The translations under genes were made by a program, and so were the position numbers. The notes beneath the pieces were generated by a model. That model had not been told where the DNA came from. It worked only from the letters and a program-made list of their open reading frames with translations, and did not search any database. A DNA stretch of 64,000 nt from Balanoglossus misakiensis (Eukaryota > Hemichordata): assembly GCA_040954595.2 (NCBI GenBank), contig CM082581.2, forward strand, positions 5,828,001-5,892,000. The letters are read 5' to 3'. Each line of letters begins with the position of its first letter. Position 1 is the first letter of the stretch. Positions 23,742 to 37,972 of this stretch are shown here, piece by piece.

Positions 23742-25348
23742 ACACCACAGTAAATTCATGTTATCCGCATATTAGAAAGTTGGGATCGTGTCCAGGTGGG
23801 TTATAATAATCGGTAATTTTAATTTGAAAAAAAAAGACTTTCGAGTAGAGCTTCTTCAGTTTGATTAAAAGCCACTTTGCAACATCGCCTTTGACATTGT
23901 ACAAAGAATAAAGTTATTTAAAAGAGAATAGTTAATTAAAAGAGAATTTTGTCTTATCCAAAAATTCCACGACCCACAAAGTTCTTTGATTACTTTGCTT
24001 CATTTCGTTAATAGTAAGTGTATACTTTTAACAGATCCAAACGACCATCTTGTTAAGTTAGTGTGTGCCTCGAATATAAGCTTTGAACTTGTTCTCGTAT
24101 TTTTTCACGGTACCTTTAAAATTGGGTTTCACCGCGAAAAACTAAACAGAGAGCGAGCCAAATTGTCTAAAATTTGAAATCCAAAATGGCCGCCAATCAC
24201 TGCATTAAGTCTAAGGGGAAAACTTAATAAAGTAGTGATTTGTGTGAAAATGAGATGGTGAACACCCAATTTATTTTTTTAAAATAGACTTCGTATTTTA
24301 CTATAGCACACAAGTGAAAGATTTAAGGTAGATGACTACTCAAAAGTTATAATATTGTCATTTTTCTGACGAATTCCGATGCTATTGTTTTCCCATGGTG
24401 AAAATATTGGAATATCTCCTTCACAAAATCAAGCGCAGAGACGTTTGAAAGTACTCCTCTTTTGGCACCCTTTTGTGAAAATTTCAAGAAAATGACGATA
24501 TTGTAACACTGTTTTATCAACATTCTACATGTTAGGCTGTGGAATGTGATAACCATGCACTGCATCTGGGTAGTCATCTACCTTTAAGTTAATTGACTGT
24601 CATTTGTTTTCTTCTGAAACTCTGTCTCCGAGGCGCGTACCACCTTAACAAGTGCATGTTCTTTCTTTCTGAATATTGCTTCAACTGTTACAGTTCTGAT
24701 GCAAAGATTGATGTGGTCTACTACAGAAAACGAGGCAGTCTTAAGACTATTGCATCGGAGAGGTTGTGTTTCAGTTTACCAATGAATGTAGCTTGTATTA
24801 ATCTGTAAGTTGCTAATCATGCAAATAAAAACACGGAATGAAACAACAACCGACTTAGCGTTTACTTCACCATTGTCAAGGAGACATCAACCATGTCTCC
24901 ACTTGGAAATTTTCATGATCTTAACAATATTGTACCAGTTCGAACTCGCATCAAATCAAGTCAATATTAATTTCGAAATATACATCCTCAATGTTGAGGA
25001 TATGCTGTGATTTGTACTGTTATTTCTATGCTTCAACTGTCTTCAAATGATAATTACTGATTGGGGCCCTATTCCAATTTAGGGCAACTGTCTGCCCTTG
25101 TGTTTCGTGCGAATAGCGCCACCCTCGACGAATTTGTCTGTTCCCGCGTAAGTGAAATTGCAAATCGTTATCTGAAAAAGCGCCACCATTGTGACACAAC
25201 CACCAAAATACATGTGTAACAGATTTTTAAAGTTTCAGGCGTTGTCTTCTTCACTGCGCCCTCTAGAAAAGTTGAATACTTCGTCGCAACGGCCTGTACA
25301 TTATCAATCAACAAGAGGAACGTTTTCACTTGGAGACATTGCACTTTG
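23742..25348. repeat. 3' flank of gene C (uninterrupted copy)
   Basis: This is homologous to 11187-13127 but lacks the MITE, and so serves as its empty-site reference. Homology ends at GGAGACATTGCAC. No gene is seen. Confidence 0.8.
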
Positions 25349-27093
25349 AATTGTCCCGTGCTCGTAAAAGCAGATGAACATCAAGAAAAGATAATTCGAG
25401 TAAAACAATGTTTCACAATTTTGAATAGGTTACTATAAATCAAATCTGAAAGCCCAGATTTGTTTGAAGTTTTATGACCCTAATGACCTTGACGGCAGTA
25501 TCAAGCCGCCTTTATTGAACCACACCCTCTTCTTAAATCAGCGATACATTTGGAATCCGAGCGCATTAATTAATTGATCGGGATTTATTATTGATGAAAC
25601 TCCTTGCAAATTTTCAAATAAGTAACATAGATAAATGTAAATGCAAATGGTTTGCTTAGAGATTTCCGCAACAAACATGTAGAACTTTCGATTGTTAAAT
25701 ATTTCGCGCCAAAACTTTTAGCGGACCATCATATTGATCGCAATTAAAAGTTAACGGGCATGGTTGTATTCTAACAAAAGGGCTATACGGCCGAGACGAT
25801 AGTAACAACATTAAAAAAAAGCCCGCTTATGTCTCGAGGAGACAATAACGATTCTCACATTAGAGCTACTTACTTCGGCATATTTCGTGTCGGAACGAGT
25901 TGGCTGAAAAGCCAATAGGTAATTCATTAGCTTAATTTATTGTTTATGATGTTGTTGATTGTGTCATGTTTCGCGGAGTCTGATGACCTCTGACCCGGCA
26001 AAGAAAAGGAACAATGGGCGAAATAAAGTTTTTACGACCAGCACTAACCAAGTCTTCCCTTTTGAAGTAAATCAAAATTATCTCCTCAACGGTACATCGC
26101 CCCATTCTCCATTGTGGTGGCTCCGGTAATGCCAACACGGTCTCCGGGGGGAAAGCATTTCTTGCCGATCTGTTATTTGTAATATTCCGCCTCCTTGTTT
26201 GCTCCTTGACATATTGCTGACGTCGAGGTTTGCGAGGTCCACACAACCGAACAACATCAAAACAATTTGGCGGCGATTTTTACACTTTCTATGGCGGCTA
26301 AGAAAAGAGCCTTGGAAATAGATGGTCCGGGGGAACGGCGTGGAACGGTCTGAGGACATGGCCCGTGACGGAGAACACGTTACTGCTCAAACCGTTAGCA
26401 ACCAAGACAAAAAAGCTGGTGTTTATAACAGTGCAAACCGCAAACCACTTGAGAACTGGATCCAACATGATAGGCCATGGTCTCGACAAAAAAAAAAACG
26501 TCGCATCACTTTGATTAAAAGCTGGCGACGAATCTCCATCTATCATCTTAAAATGGCTTCAGTCCATCCATCATTATTTATCTTTAACTTTCTTTAGCTG
26601 GGAATAACAGCGATAGGGATCGCGCCTTGAACCACTTTCTTTTTCTTTGTAGACAGAAATGCGTGACAATAAGCTACATCTAAAAGGTTTCATGTTGTCC
26701 GTCTCACGGCGAAGTGTCGGTTAATTGTCAATTTCAACACTAAACCACCACTACCAGTTTAAACATGCATTGCTTTTGAATTAAGCGAACTATTCGCAAG
26801 AAACCGAAAACGCCAACCTTCCTATGTATATTACCAATATATTTGATTTTCTGTTTACTTTTTACTGAACACATGCGTGGTACACACAATTTTCTACACA
26901 GATCCATGCGGCCTGCTGTATCTTGGGAACAAGTCAGGAAATTACATGTACATCAAATTTACCGATAGCTTGTTAGTTTTATTGTAATAGCAGACATTGG
27001 CGGGCCATTCGGAAAGCATATGATGATGTAATGTGAAGTAATAAATTTAGATTAAAAGCCTTAAAGCTTCACAAAGGCAGGCTGGCTGGCTTA
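25349..27093. other. Intergenic DNA at the end of the C1q array
   Basis: No supported gene. A short ATG frame at 26291 (MAAKKRALEIDG...) stops after about 20 codons. A 100-codon frame at 25944-26246 on the - strand has no recognisable motif. Confidence 0.4.
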
Positions 27094-27521
27094 TACAGCC
27101 GAAATTATGAAAGGTCGCCGATTCAATATGTGATCTAGACGTCCTGTGTGCACTGAACACACGATGTGTTTATCTAACACAAACAACAGAACCTCTCATA
27201 AAAGAGATGCGGTATCATTAGACTAATTACAGATGGTAGTCTGGAAACACGCTCCCCCTCAGAGAGAGTTGTTTACTTGGGTACACTCTCAACATAAAGC
27301 GTATACACTTTGAGATTAAACTTTGACATCGTACCCAAGTAAACAACTCTCTCTGAGGGGGAGCGTGTTTCCAGACTACCATCTGTAATTAGTCTAATGA
27401 TACCGCATCTCTTTTATGAGAGGTTCTGTTGTTTGTGTTAGATAAACACATCGTGTGTTCAGTGCACACAGGACGTCTAGATCACATATTGAATCGGCGA
27501 CCTTTCATAATTTCGGCTGTA
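27094..27521. repeat. Perfect 191-bp inverted repeat with 46-bp spacer
   Basis: Arm 27094-27284 and arm 27331-27521 are exact reverse complements by my reading. They begin TACAGCCGAAATTATG and meet around GGGTAC...GTACCC. The spacer is 27285-27330. I see no clear target-site duplication (left flank GGCTGGCTTA, right flank GCTATGCACG). It could be a very young foldback element, a recent inverted duplication, or an assembly or cloning artefact. Confidence 0.9.
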
Positions 27522-28765
27522 GCTATGCACGTATGCATTGTTTAGTCTGTCTGCCTGCTTCAGAACGTATCTGTCTGTCTGTCTGTCTTTCTGTCTGTCT
27601 GTGTATTATGTGTGTATGTATGTGTATGCATGTCGATAGCTCGCTCATTGTCGTTCCCTAGCCAGAACACAAGTTGGTCACACCACTAGGCAATAGCTCA
27701 CGTCACTATCACTGTTCCCCCCATCGGGGGAAATAGTCACTCTATTTTGTCACGTGAGTTTTCTGGCCAAACATGGCCTGAAAATGCTATTTGCTATAAT
27801 ATCAACTGTTTGATATGTACATGTATATACTAGTAATTGTGCTAATGGATACTAACCATTGATCAAGCTCGATGTGCTGTGCATGTTAAATGTTACAAGC
27901 GCGCGCAGCGAGAAACAGTTCATCGGTGACTGGATTAATTCTTCTTTGAATGTTGTTTTGTAGACAGAAACTCACACGCAACCTACTGTTATCCAACCGC
28001 CTTCACGGGTCGTTTCAACTAAATATCTGGCATGGCGTAGGGAATAGGACGCGCGATCACCTACTTGCCAGAAAGCCTGACAAGTTTTCAATTGAAGCAT
28101 TTGGAGCCATTACTGGAGTTAACTGCGTGTTTTAATTCATATGTCATTCGGGCAGTCTACTTCTTAAAGTACGAAAAATATGCCGCGCGCGAGGTTCAAT
28201 AAACTGTGCCCACAACGCTACCCCGTGCGAGAAAGACCCCGATAGAATAACGTCAGAATACGTGAAAAGGAATGACCCCCCTCACAAGAGGGAGGGGAGA
28301 TCTATCTTCTTAAACTGCCCTTAATACAGTCGATAACAGACATATAAAACGGTGCTATTCACCTGTCCGAAACTAACGGCTTTCGGTGAACTAGGTGTGG
28401 TGCCTGGGGGCGACCTGCGGTTACCTCCCAGGCCCTTTCTCAGGCGTCCATAACATGCACGAGTGCGCCGGCTATTACCCTCGTATTCTTAGCCATCCAG
28501 CTTTATTTTGGATCTTCATGATTAATGCATGAGAAATGGTGGGCAATCCGCACTCCCACGATTTGGCATTGTCACAGGTATTCCAGAGAAACGTGGCGGC
28601 GTGTCAAACCCCTAAGGCTTGGGAACCGTTAACTATTTGTCGTCACCCAAGCGAGCAGACACTTGCACTGGGCGACGAGAACTGAAAAAAATGACGGAAC
28701 TGATAAGATAAGACAAAACAATATTGTTTAAAAAGTAAATGAAGAATGCGGGTACAGATACTGTG
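27522..28765. other. Intergenic DNA with a short TCTG microsatellite
   Basis: A (TCTG)n tract lies at about 27569-27602. No other feature is supported. Confidence 0.4.
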
Positions 28766-28886
28766 ACAGAGGCAGACAGACAGACAGACATACATACAGA
28801 CAGACAGACAGACAGACAGACAGGCAGACAGACAGACAGACAGACGGATAGGCAGGCGGGTGGTGGGGCGGACGGACGGACGGACG

Positions 28887-28940
<54 letters not shown>

Positions 28941-28986
28941 TAGATGGATGGATATATAGATAGACAGACAGATAGATAGATACATG

Positions 28987-29056
<70 letters not shown>
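28766..29056. repeat. Compound GACA/GGAC/GATA microsatellite
   Basis: (GACA)n with GGAC variants runs to about 28963, then (GATA)n from about 28965. The long frames across it on both strands are repeat translations. Confidence 0.95.
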
Positions 29057-32000
29057 CATTTTGTTCCTAAATAAACTGTGGTACCGCACGAAACCATGTC
29101 TTGAGTGGCTACATGCTGGTACGCCGTTCAGGTATTTACGCTACCATGACAACCGCTAAAGCGTTTTAATGACAGGGAGCGTGTTGACCCAGATTGCCTG
29201 CGGCTAAGATCTCATAAACTTTACAAATAGTCTCGTTTAGGCAGCGTGTCATGGTGTCACCCGTCTTTGAGCGCCGAATTCTGAACAAAAACACCCATGC
29301 TTGAAGTGACTTTGTGACCTTTTTAATTCCGTTAATATGCAAACACTTCTACACGTCCAATTCAAGGATGAAGGCAGAATTGACTCGTTAAGTCCAGCCT
29401 TTCACTAACGGGTTGGTGTCGCAGAGACCGCCAAGTAAAATAAAGTGCATATTCTACGTTTGGTTAATTCTTGTTTGTGAGATCCAGCAAACCGTGAGCT
29501 GGCAAATCATTTGCTGTGATCAGGAATGCCGTTGTTCAGACCACGGCACCTGCATCCCGTGTTGTGTAGAAGTTTACCGTCGTACCCACAACACAAACCG
29601 TACATGGTGCTGGCGAAAGGGTCAACCAGCGTACTACCAGTCTTCCAATTTTTAAACAGCATTCCGAGTGTCCTACCGTGTAATATGCCCTCAAACGGCG
29701 ATGGTCACTTCTAGGGGCAAATAAAACTTACTTTTTCAAGTTACAAAATCGCCCAAAAGAAAAGAAAGGGGGTTTCTATGAATGACATGCCAAGATGACC
29801 TTGAGACATGGTCGACGTCGACGCGATGGATGAAAAGGCAAATGTGAAAGCATTTTGAAACTGTGATAAAGTTGGTGGTGAAAAGAGTTGGGGGTATTTT
29901 TTGGAAAAGTTTGTCGCAACCATGCATGTACTGTTTACATATGTGTTCGCCTGTACATCGATTTTATGCTATCAAGTTTATTTATGGAGCCCCATTTTAA
30001 CAGCGTAAAACGGGTCAAATAGTACACTATCGTTATGTTGCGGGTATACACTTTCAACGATGAGTGATTTCATATATTGAAACTCGGTCCGCATGTGTAT
30101 GTGTGTGGTGGGAGGAGGGGAGGGGGGGGGGGCAAACATCAAAATTCGAAGCGTAGTAGAGAAGTACTGCAGGTTTTCAATATTTTAGATATAGCGCGCT
30201 ATTTTTGTCTGAGACATCCGAGTGACGGTTTATGAACGCTTGACAGGTGACGTTTCCTTCCTTTGACAATTTTGTCGTCCAGGTTGCCTCTTCAAAATCA
30301 TATCAAAAGAGCGGACCTTCTTTTTGCCTACATGTTCTGAGCTGAATTGTCCAAATTTGACAACCTCGAGAATTTTGTGTTTATTTTGATAATCATTATG
30401 ATGTACGTCAGCAGCGCTTGGTCGGAGGGGCTCGAGTTTATAGATAAATCATCAGACGTGTAAAGATACAGTAAAAAGAAATTTTTGCCACCACTTTCCG
30501 GTCGTCGCCATAGTTTTTTTTTGGCCAACTCCGTTAATTGCAAACGTCGACATGTTTAATACGGCAATTTCCTTTTTGAAGCATATTTTGAAAGAGACAC
30601 ACGATCTTTTGTTTGTAGCTCGTTAACCTGTCCTTGGTTTAATATGACGAAGATGTTTTGAAGATGCCATTTTTATGTCCGTCGGGCTCAATGTTCTTCC
30701 CCAGTTGGTCGGTTTTCATCGATTTTACAATCATTTCGTCGCTACTTTCAAAGATGAATGGCGTTAATTGCCCGAGCGCGCCCAACCTTGCAGGAGTAAA
30801 ACACGCGACAATAGTCACCGTTATTCGGGGGCCATCACCTCTACCGCACCGTCCACTCCTACCAGTCAATCGTTACCCGGGCGACATTTACAGGCCGTTA
30901 AGTTGACATTTTATCACCGCGTTTTAATAACTCTAAAATCGCTTTTTCAGGCATAAACACACAATAAACGTCGCGCGCTGCTAGCGATCCTCGTAAATCC
31001 TCGCCGGCGACACAACAGTTTCAAATAATAAACTTCTTGGCAAAGCGATGCAAGCCGAGTCGCGTTGTGTTGCTGATGCAAGTTTGTCACATGTTTTTGT
31101 TCACTTGTGCGTAGTAATGACAGCCTTGTACACATCTGTCTTCTTGTTTCTGTTTTTGTATCCCGGCTAGAGAAGACCTCTTTTATGAATGATTACCGAC
31201 CAATTTATCCGGGTCCTTCAACTCCCAATTTTTCATAATGACACTTATTTATCGACCACCGCATAGCACTGTTATACGGACTTTCTGTTCAAAAGAGCGA
31301 GAGAGAGAGACAGAGAGACAGAGAGACCAAGCCGAGAAGCACCCATCTACAACGTCAACACCAAACAGAACAAACCGAGGGTAGAAATAATTAAAACTCG
31401 TTTCCAAGCTTGTTATACAACTTTTGCTGAGTGATGGCGGTCACTTTGGTGCCATACTCAACAATACTGTTAATTTTTTCGCACACCCAACATTAAAGCT
31501 TTGGTCGCACTTTGTACATGCTCACCATAGGTAAGTCTTCCAATTTATGAAACTAAGTCTGGAATCATCCATACCAAACTTTCAAAATGACCGCCAAAGC
31601 ATAGGTAAACTCGACAAGTGAATTTTAAATTGTGCTCCAAGTCGGGACGATGGCTGTCGGTTTAGTTTTGAGGCGACTCTTCTGACAACGCAAGCTTGAA
31701 AATGACAAGAACTGAAATTTTACTGGTATTCATTTTTTATTCCTCAAGATTCTGTATCCGGAGTGGATCGTGCGGTCAAAGACAGTGTGTGAGTAAGCTG
31801 ACAGGTTGTAAATTGCACATTGACAGGTTTAAGTCATCGACTGCGATTCTCTGATGTGATGAATGAAAAAAAAAGTTCAAAAACTGCCAGGAAAACTGCC
31901 ACCAAGATTCACGTCGATCTGGCGGGTAATGGCCTGATCGAGTCTCCTGCCACGTTTGCCAGTAGGAACTTGACAAGTAGCTGTTGTAAATGCAATGTAT

Positions 32001-35000
32001 CTTGATGTTTTATTTTTTTTCCGTTTACGGGGAAATTTCACACGCTCCGCCGCAAAAGTTCTCCTCAAAAGATGATGTCGGTTTGGTTCCTTTAAACACC
32101 GTATAGAGTTTCGTCTTAAACATCATAAAATGCCTCCTCCTCTTTCATTACTTTTCGGCATCGTAACCTACAAGGTTTTTTTTCTTTTATAAAAAAAAAG
32201 AGACAAAATAATAGCGGTGAGAGAATCCTTGAACACGTTCCGGACCTGTTTCCTTTTACTATGTATATGAACTGATATTGGTGAAAGGGGAGCTTGTTGA
32301 GACACGCACACACACAGGCAATAAGACGGAGTCACCCATGTGTGACAGAAAGCACCGTTATTCCGCACTTGTGCAACGCCAGGCTGCCAACCATTGTAGT
32401 GACGGCCAACTGCGGGAAAGCTCTCCAACTTGACGACTTTGTCTGGCATTGTTACGGCCAGAATCATCAAAAGATATTTTTTTTTCACCTCGGTCGCCGA
32501 CTTGGCGTCGCCTTATTATTGCTTTTGACGGGGTGCGCGTGCTCGCAGTGGGTCAAGGGTCAAGTTGTACGTGCTTGACTTTAAACCTTTCTTCGAACAA
32601 ATATTTGCTTTCTTTGGAAGAAAAAAAATATAAAGGACCTGCGTGCGCGTACACTACGAAAGCAGCAAACTCTCATTTCTCCTCTCATTCGGAGATTGGC
32701 CATTCTCCGTTCGGAAATCGACGCCAATTCAGCCAAATCTCAAAACTTGGAAGCCTTCATTGCATATCTCGAATACTTCGCGCTACTTGGGCGCTATCGG
32801 TCTCCAAGAACGCGCTGACTGACGGCTAGTATGGTCCCACTTTCAAATTTATCGGCTAATTATTGACAATCATAGACGCATAAAGCGATTACGTCGATCA
32901 ATTCGGGAGTTTTATTTTCTGATATCCGCAGTTTGCAGATAATGTCAACGCCTGTTTGGTTTCAAAAGAGAAAACTACAATCGGAAGCAAAACAGGCGAG
33001 GCTTGGGCCAACAACTGTACCAAGGGAGTGGTCAGTATGAAATCGAGAGGGGGGGGGGGTGAGGACTTTGTATATTTGTGGACATACCCTGGGCTTGATT
33101 CGGCAAGTTTTAATGCTAATGTTACTACATGTAATGTTCATTTTCAACCCGCTCATTGGAATAATAAATGTCACCCATCGTATGAGATCCTTTCTCCAAG
33201 CGCTTAAAATGTTTGATTAATATTTGATGAACTTCACCAGAAACCAGGTACATGGCATGTACATGTGTATATACTAACTTGCAAGGGATGACAGTCCGTA
33301 CCATTTAACATAGAGGTAAGTCCACCGTACAGTTGAACGACAAGACGACAGCCTGCACCACTCTGCACAGGGGTAATTCCCCGGTACCGGTAAACGGCAA
33401 AAACACATCTCCGTCTGCTTATAGCATCGAAAATATGGCTTATTGGCCGGGGCAGTCAGTCAGCAACTTCACGCTGTCTAGTACTCGAGGGAAACACGGC
33501 GTGCCCGTAGTACCACGGTCAGCTATCTCTCAAGTGTCATGCGGCTTTCAACGGCGGTGTTTTAATGTTCCTGCGTGCGCGTTAATGAATCATTTAAGAT
33601 GTTTTGTTGAGACCATTTGTCGCCCACCACCGCGGCCTCTGATAACATGGTGGCGGATTCCGATCTACTCTGCCGTGTCCACTGTTTATTAGTGTTTAGT
33701 TTAATCAATGGCCACTTTCCCTGATTTGTGAAGCTAATAAATTACTTTTGTTTGACTAAATGCGGCATACGCGGCATTCGATTCCGACAGCCTAATGTCA
33801 CCCATTTATGAGGTGAATCAAAACAAAAGGCTGCTGACTTACCGCCAGAAGCCCCACCCCAGCAAATGACGTTAAAATATGCAAATTGCCATAATATGCA
33901 ATGGGAATAAAAAACACAGGTATGTCTGCAGCAAATAAAACAGATGTATCACAATTTCAAATATCATATGTCATAATTGCATTACACAATTGTAAACTTC
34001 ACTGAAACGATTTTGATAATTTTTGTTTGTTTGTCAAAATTGTGCCACTCTGCGATAGAATTTCACCGATTTGACTAGAACAGCCGATTCCGATAAGTTA
34101 AACACGTACTACATACTGGGATTCAAACAGGCATTACAAAACGCGGGAAAACATGACTAAATGCGACTTGAAGGTTGATTCGCAACCCCTGACCTTGTCG
34201 CCTTCACTTTACACCGTGATGGGTCAAAGATCGCCCCGGGGATCAAAATACTAACAAATTATTTCTAAATAAATGCAGTTTCTGTGGAGCTTTGCGGGGA
34301 TTTTGCGAGATGGGAACGGGCACAGCTGACATTCCTCAATTCGCAGTGTTTAGAGTGTTGCACAGTTTTATGTGGTCCATCTCATGATATATGGTGGTGA
34401 AATTCTCGGATTGCATGTTGCTGACGGATGCTGTTACGGACGTAAATCAACAGAATCTAATATTTTTTTTCTCCCCATTTCAGTTTACACATTAGCTTCC
34501 ACGAGGAACTGACCATACAGTTTGTCTGTGACACGTCCTGACGGTATCAGCATTTCTGGAAACTTTGAAGATATGTTTCGCACGGGGAATATGACCGAAC
34601 AGCGTTTTAAATCTTTGATTGGAAACATCTTCAAAAGCGCCCGGGAGAGTTTTTAGGCCACCTCGGCGTTTTAAAGACAGAAACTTAATATTTATGACAA
34701 TTGTTACTCCTTTCTGATAGGTGGAGTTCGATCAACAATATAAAATGACTGAATTGTATGCGTTTCTATGGAAACCTGTGAAAGTGTCCTTACGATTGCA
34801 CGACGGGTAATAAGTATACAGAAGTTGCTTAAATGTGTGTACTTATTTTCTCCAAGTCATAGAAAATGACCTTAATCTTACTGGTATTATTGCGGGAAAA
34901 ACATGGTCGTCATTTAACACCTACCAATTTCTAGATTTCACCCAATACAATGGTAATATTTCAGCCTGACCGATCATTTTCCCTTTCCAGTCGCAACCAT

Positions 35001-35683
35001 TACAGAAAGGTTACAATCGATTGATGGAAATATTACTTTTTTTCTGCCTCCAAGGCACTTTAAAACAACTTATAACAACTGATCGTCTGAAACTGCAGGA
35101 ATTTATTACAGGATTTTTTTTATCTTCATGCACAAAGGAGGTGGTCTAAATTAATCGCTAATTATCGCCAACAATGGTTGTTTTTTCTCACCCGGCGGTG
35201 ATTGACCCCGAGTATCGCATCCCAGACAAAACCATTTAGAGACATTTACTAAACATACCGCGTTCTGATAAAAATAGATCAAATTGAAATGACTCATTGT
35301 GAACTAGTCTGAACTATCCACACTTTCTCAACCAAAGCCGGGTGGTTTTAATTAGAGGTGGTGATAATTGCTGAGTATTAGAATTGAACGCTATGATTTA
35401 CTAACAAAACAATAAAGTACAATGAGCAATGATAATCGTACTTTGACAAAGCTGTTATCACAATGGCCGCCATGGTTACCCGATAGACGGTATTCTTGTT
35501 CTAACTCGTTTGTTCAATTAAAGAAGTCTACGAGTTATGCAAATTAGAAGAACTTTGTTAATTAACTCTTACACCGGCGTGTCATTGGCACACGATTCCG
35601 ATGTACTCTTCCAGAGCCTAAATATAGGCGGTTGTAATTAAATTACATGTATATAAATATTGTTTTCTTCTTTAAACATTGCC
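29057..35683. other. Gene-poor region, 6.6 kb
   Basis: I recognise no gene. Present are a G-run at 30119-30131, a GAGA tract near 31297, a G-run near 33048, and scattered frames below about 130 codons without family motifs. Distal EMX regulatory DNA is possible but cannot be shown. Confidence 0.4.
29424..29655 (+). other. Cysteine-rich open frame, possible terminal exon
   Basis: After a possible acceptor (GGTGTCGCAG|AG), 76 codons stay open to TAA. A hydrophobic stretch (CIFYVWLILVCEI) is followed by a Cys-rich tail with CC, CRC, CIPCC and WCW motifs. There is no upstream ATG in frame, so it could only be an internal or terminal exon. I do not recognise a family, and chance is a real alternative. 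Confidence 0.2.
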
Positions 35684-35888
35684 ATGTATGTATGTATGTA
35701 TGTATGTATGTATGTATGTATGTATGTATGTATGTATGTATGTATGTATGTATGTATGTATGTATGTATGTATGTATGTATGTATGTATGTATGTATGTA
35801 TGTATGTATGTATGTATGTATGTATGTATGTATGTATGTATGTATGTATGTATGTATGTATGTATGTATGTATGTATGTATGTGTGTA

Positions 35889-35919
<31 letters not shown>

Positions 35920-36156
35920 ATGTATGTATGTATGTATGTATGTATGTATGTATGTATGTATGTATGTATGTATGTATGTATGTATGTATGTGTGTGTGTA
36001 TGTATGTATGTATGTATGTATGTATGTATGTATGTATGTATGTATGTATGTATGTATGTATGTATGTATGTATGTATGTATGTATGTATGTATGTATGTA
36101 TGTATGTATGTATGTATGTATGTATGTATGTATGTATGTATGTATGTATGTATGTA
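35684..36156. repeat. 473-bp TATG tetranucleotide microsatellite
   Basis: About 118 units of TATG, interrupted by TGTGTGTG near 35883-35901 and 35990-35998. The unit has no stop codon in any frame on either strand, so all six frames stay open (MYVC on +, HTYI on -). None is a gene. Confidence 0.98.
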
Positions 36157-37972
36157 CGGATTTGTTAGACAACACGACTTTTGTGGGCTGTCGTGCGGAA
36201 CGTGAATAGTGAGAAACACGGCCAGGCGCAAACGCGTGTCAATTCTCAATCCAGATGTATCGCTCATCGCATCGATAAAAATTCGTGTCACGGAACGTAG
36301 GAAAATATTTCTTTTTGCCGATCTCTGTACGTGCAGAACGACACCGTCGGACCCAGTTCCGATGAACCAAGTGTTGGTCTGCATCATTGAGTGATTTGCG
36401 TCTGGGACAAAAGTGATAAAATACAGTTGAGATCTCTGAAAAACGATACGGCTTGTTTCAGGTCTGCGCACCAATTAAAAAGGCATAATCGTTACTTCTG
36501 GAGCTGCCAGCCTTGACAAAATAAACACATCAAAGTAAGAAAGCTCGCAGCTCCGTGGCAGCGATGCGGGTTGACAGGATAGTGCGCAGTCGCGGAGCAA
36601 TAACTCTCCCACGTGACTGGTAACCCAAGAACGATTGGCCCTGCGGTAGTTTTTCTATTTTCATGATAATTAATCTCTGTTTCGAAACCTCAAATGTTGC
36701 CCATCCACTGATATCCACCACACATGTAGTTGAAAATTGCCCCGGCTTCATAAATTCGTCAAGACCACACAACACCACATCCGTGTTGTTTACAACATGT
36801 AAGCCCATGTGCGTGTGCTCAGATCCTTTGGATGTAAGGCACACGTCGACTCTCCGCACTCTCCGTGGAAATTATGTCAACAAAGAGGGGAAAAAGAAAC
36901 AAACTTTGCAACAAAATGGCTGAATGAATTGCCCATAAAATTGTTGAAACAGATGGTTAAGGTTGTTACGGTACCAAGAGTTGATGAAATATAGTGCGCA
37001 TGGAACCTCTTGAAAAACATTACACGCAACTCTCCGTGTCCCCGGTCATTACAGCGAATTAGACGGCACGCCGCGACTTCTGACCTCGAAACCTCACCTC
37101 CGAGTATAAACAAAAACATACACAATCGTGAAATTGCTGGAACCCGTGACGTAATTCACAAGATAGCACGCACTTACCACAAAACCACCCTTTGGTGAAA
37201 GGAGCAAGGTTACACGCGTTTAATATGTGAGATGTCCCGGTACTCGGAGGAATTAATTGCATGCCGAGTACATCTCCTAAACATTGCCCCAACTGGTATA
37301 TCATTTCCAATATCAGATTTATCGCAGAATAATAAGTGATAGGCTTCAATTAGAAGGGGTGGACGGAAAACAGATAACCACGCATTGGCAAGAGTATCAA
37401 ATCAGCCGAAGAAATGTACAGTTCGTCGTTCGTCGGTAACCTTGGGTTACTGTCTGCTATTATTATGCCATTATTTCAATAGCAGGCAATATACAACTTG
37501 GACCGTAACATATTTAGATTATCCGTGTTGCGGCAATTACAAGCCTGGCGACAAAACAAAGTACACGTCGTTAGCTGGTTACTGGTAGTAAGAAGAAATA
37601 AACCCAGCCTGCTTCTGTTGCTACAGTTGTTGTCGACTATTGTTCCCTGCTTGATCCTACCATAGACCCTTCCTCTAGGGTCTATGATCCTACACGGGGT
37701 CACCCAATTCCGGCGTTTATTCGCGGATGGCGCTGGGTCCCAGGAGACTGGGCTTGTTTAGCACGAACAGTCACCGTTGGAAATTAGGATTAAACCGATC
37801 CGTTCTGAATAACTAAATTTGTGTCAAGGCTGATTTTCTTTGTTTGGATACACACGAGAAAAAAATCAACCTGTCATTGTTATCCAGTATTTTGACTACA
37901 ATTTAAAAAATGCTCTGTTGCGTTATTTTAGCCGGGAAAGCATCTCTACAACAGCTAACCAAACTATAAAGA
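36157..37972. other. Intergenic DNA, nothing recognised
   Basis: No gene or repeat family is supported. An 11-bp inverted repeat (AGACCCTTCCT...AGGGTCT) lies near 37665-37684. Confidence 0.4.

Noticed and set aside
26291-26353. ATG frame MAAKKRALEIDG as a first exon
   Set aside because: Stops after about 20 codons, weak start context, no clear donor, no recognised family.
28633-29097. Long frames rich in YLSI, CLSV and RQTD
   Set aside because: Translations of the GACA/GATA microsatellite.
35638-36474. Long frames rich in HTYI or MYVC
   Set aside because: Translations of the TATG microsatellite, which has no stop in any frame.
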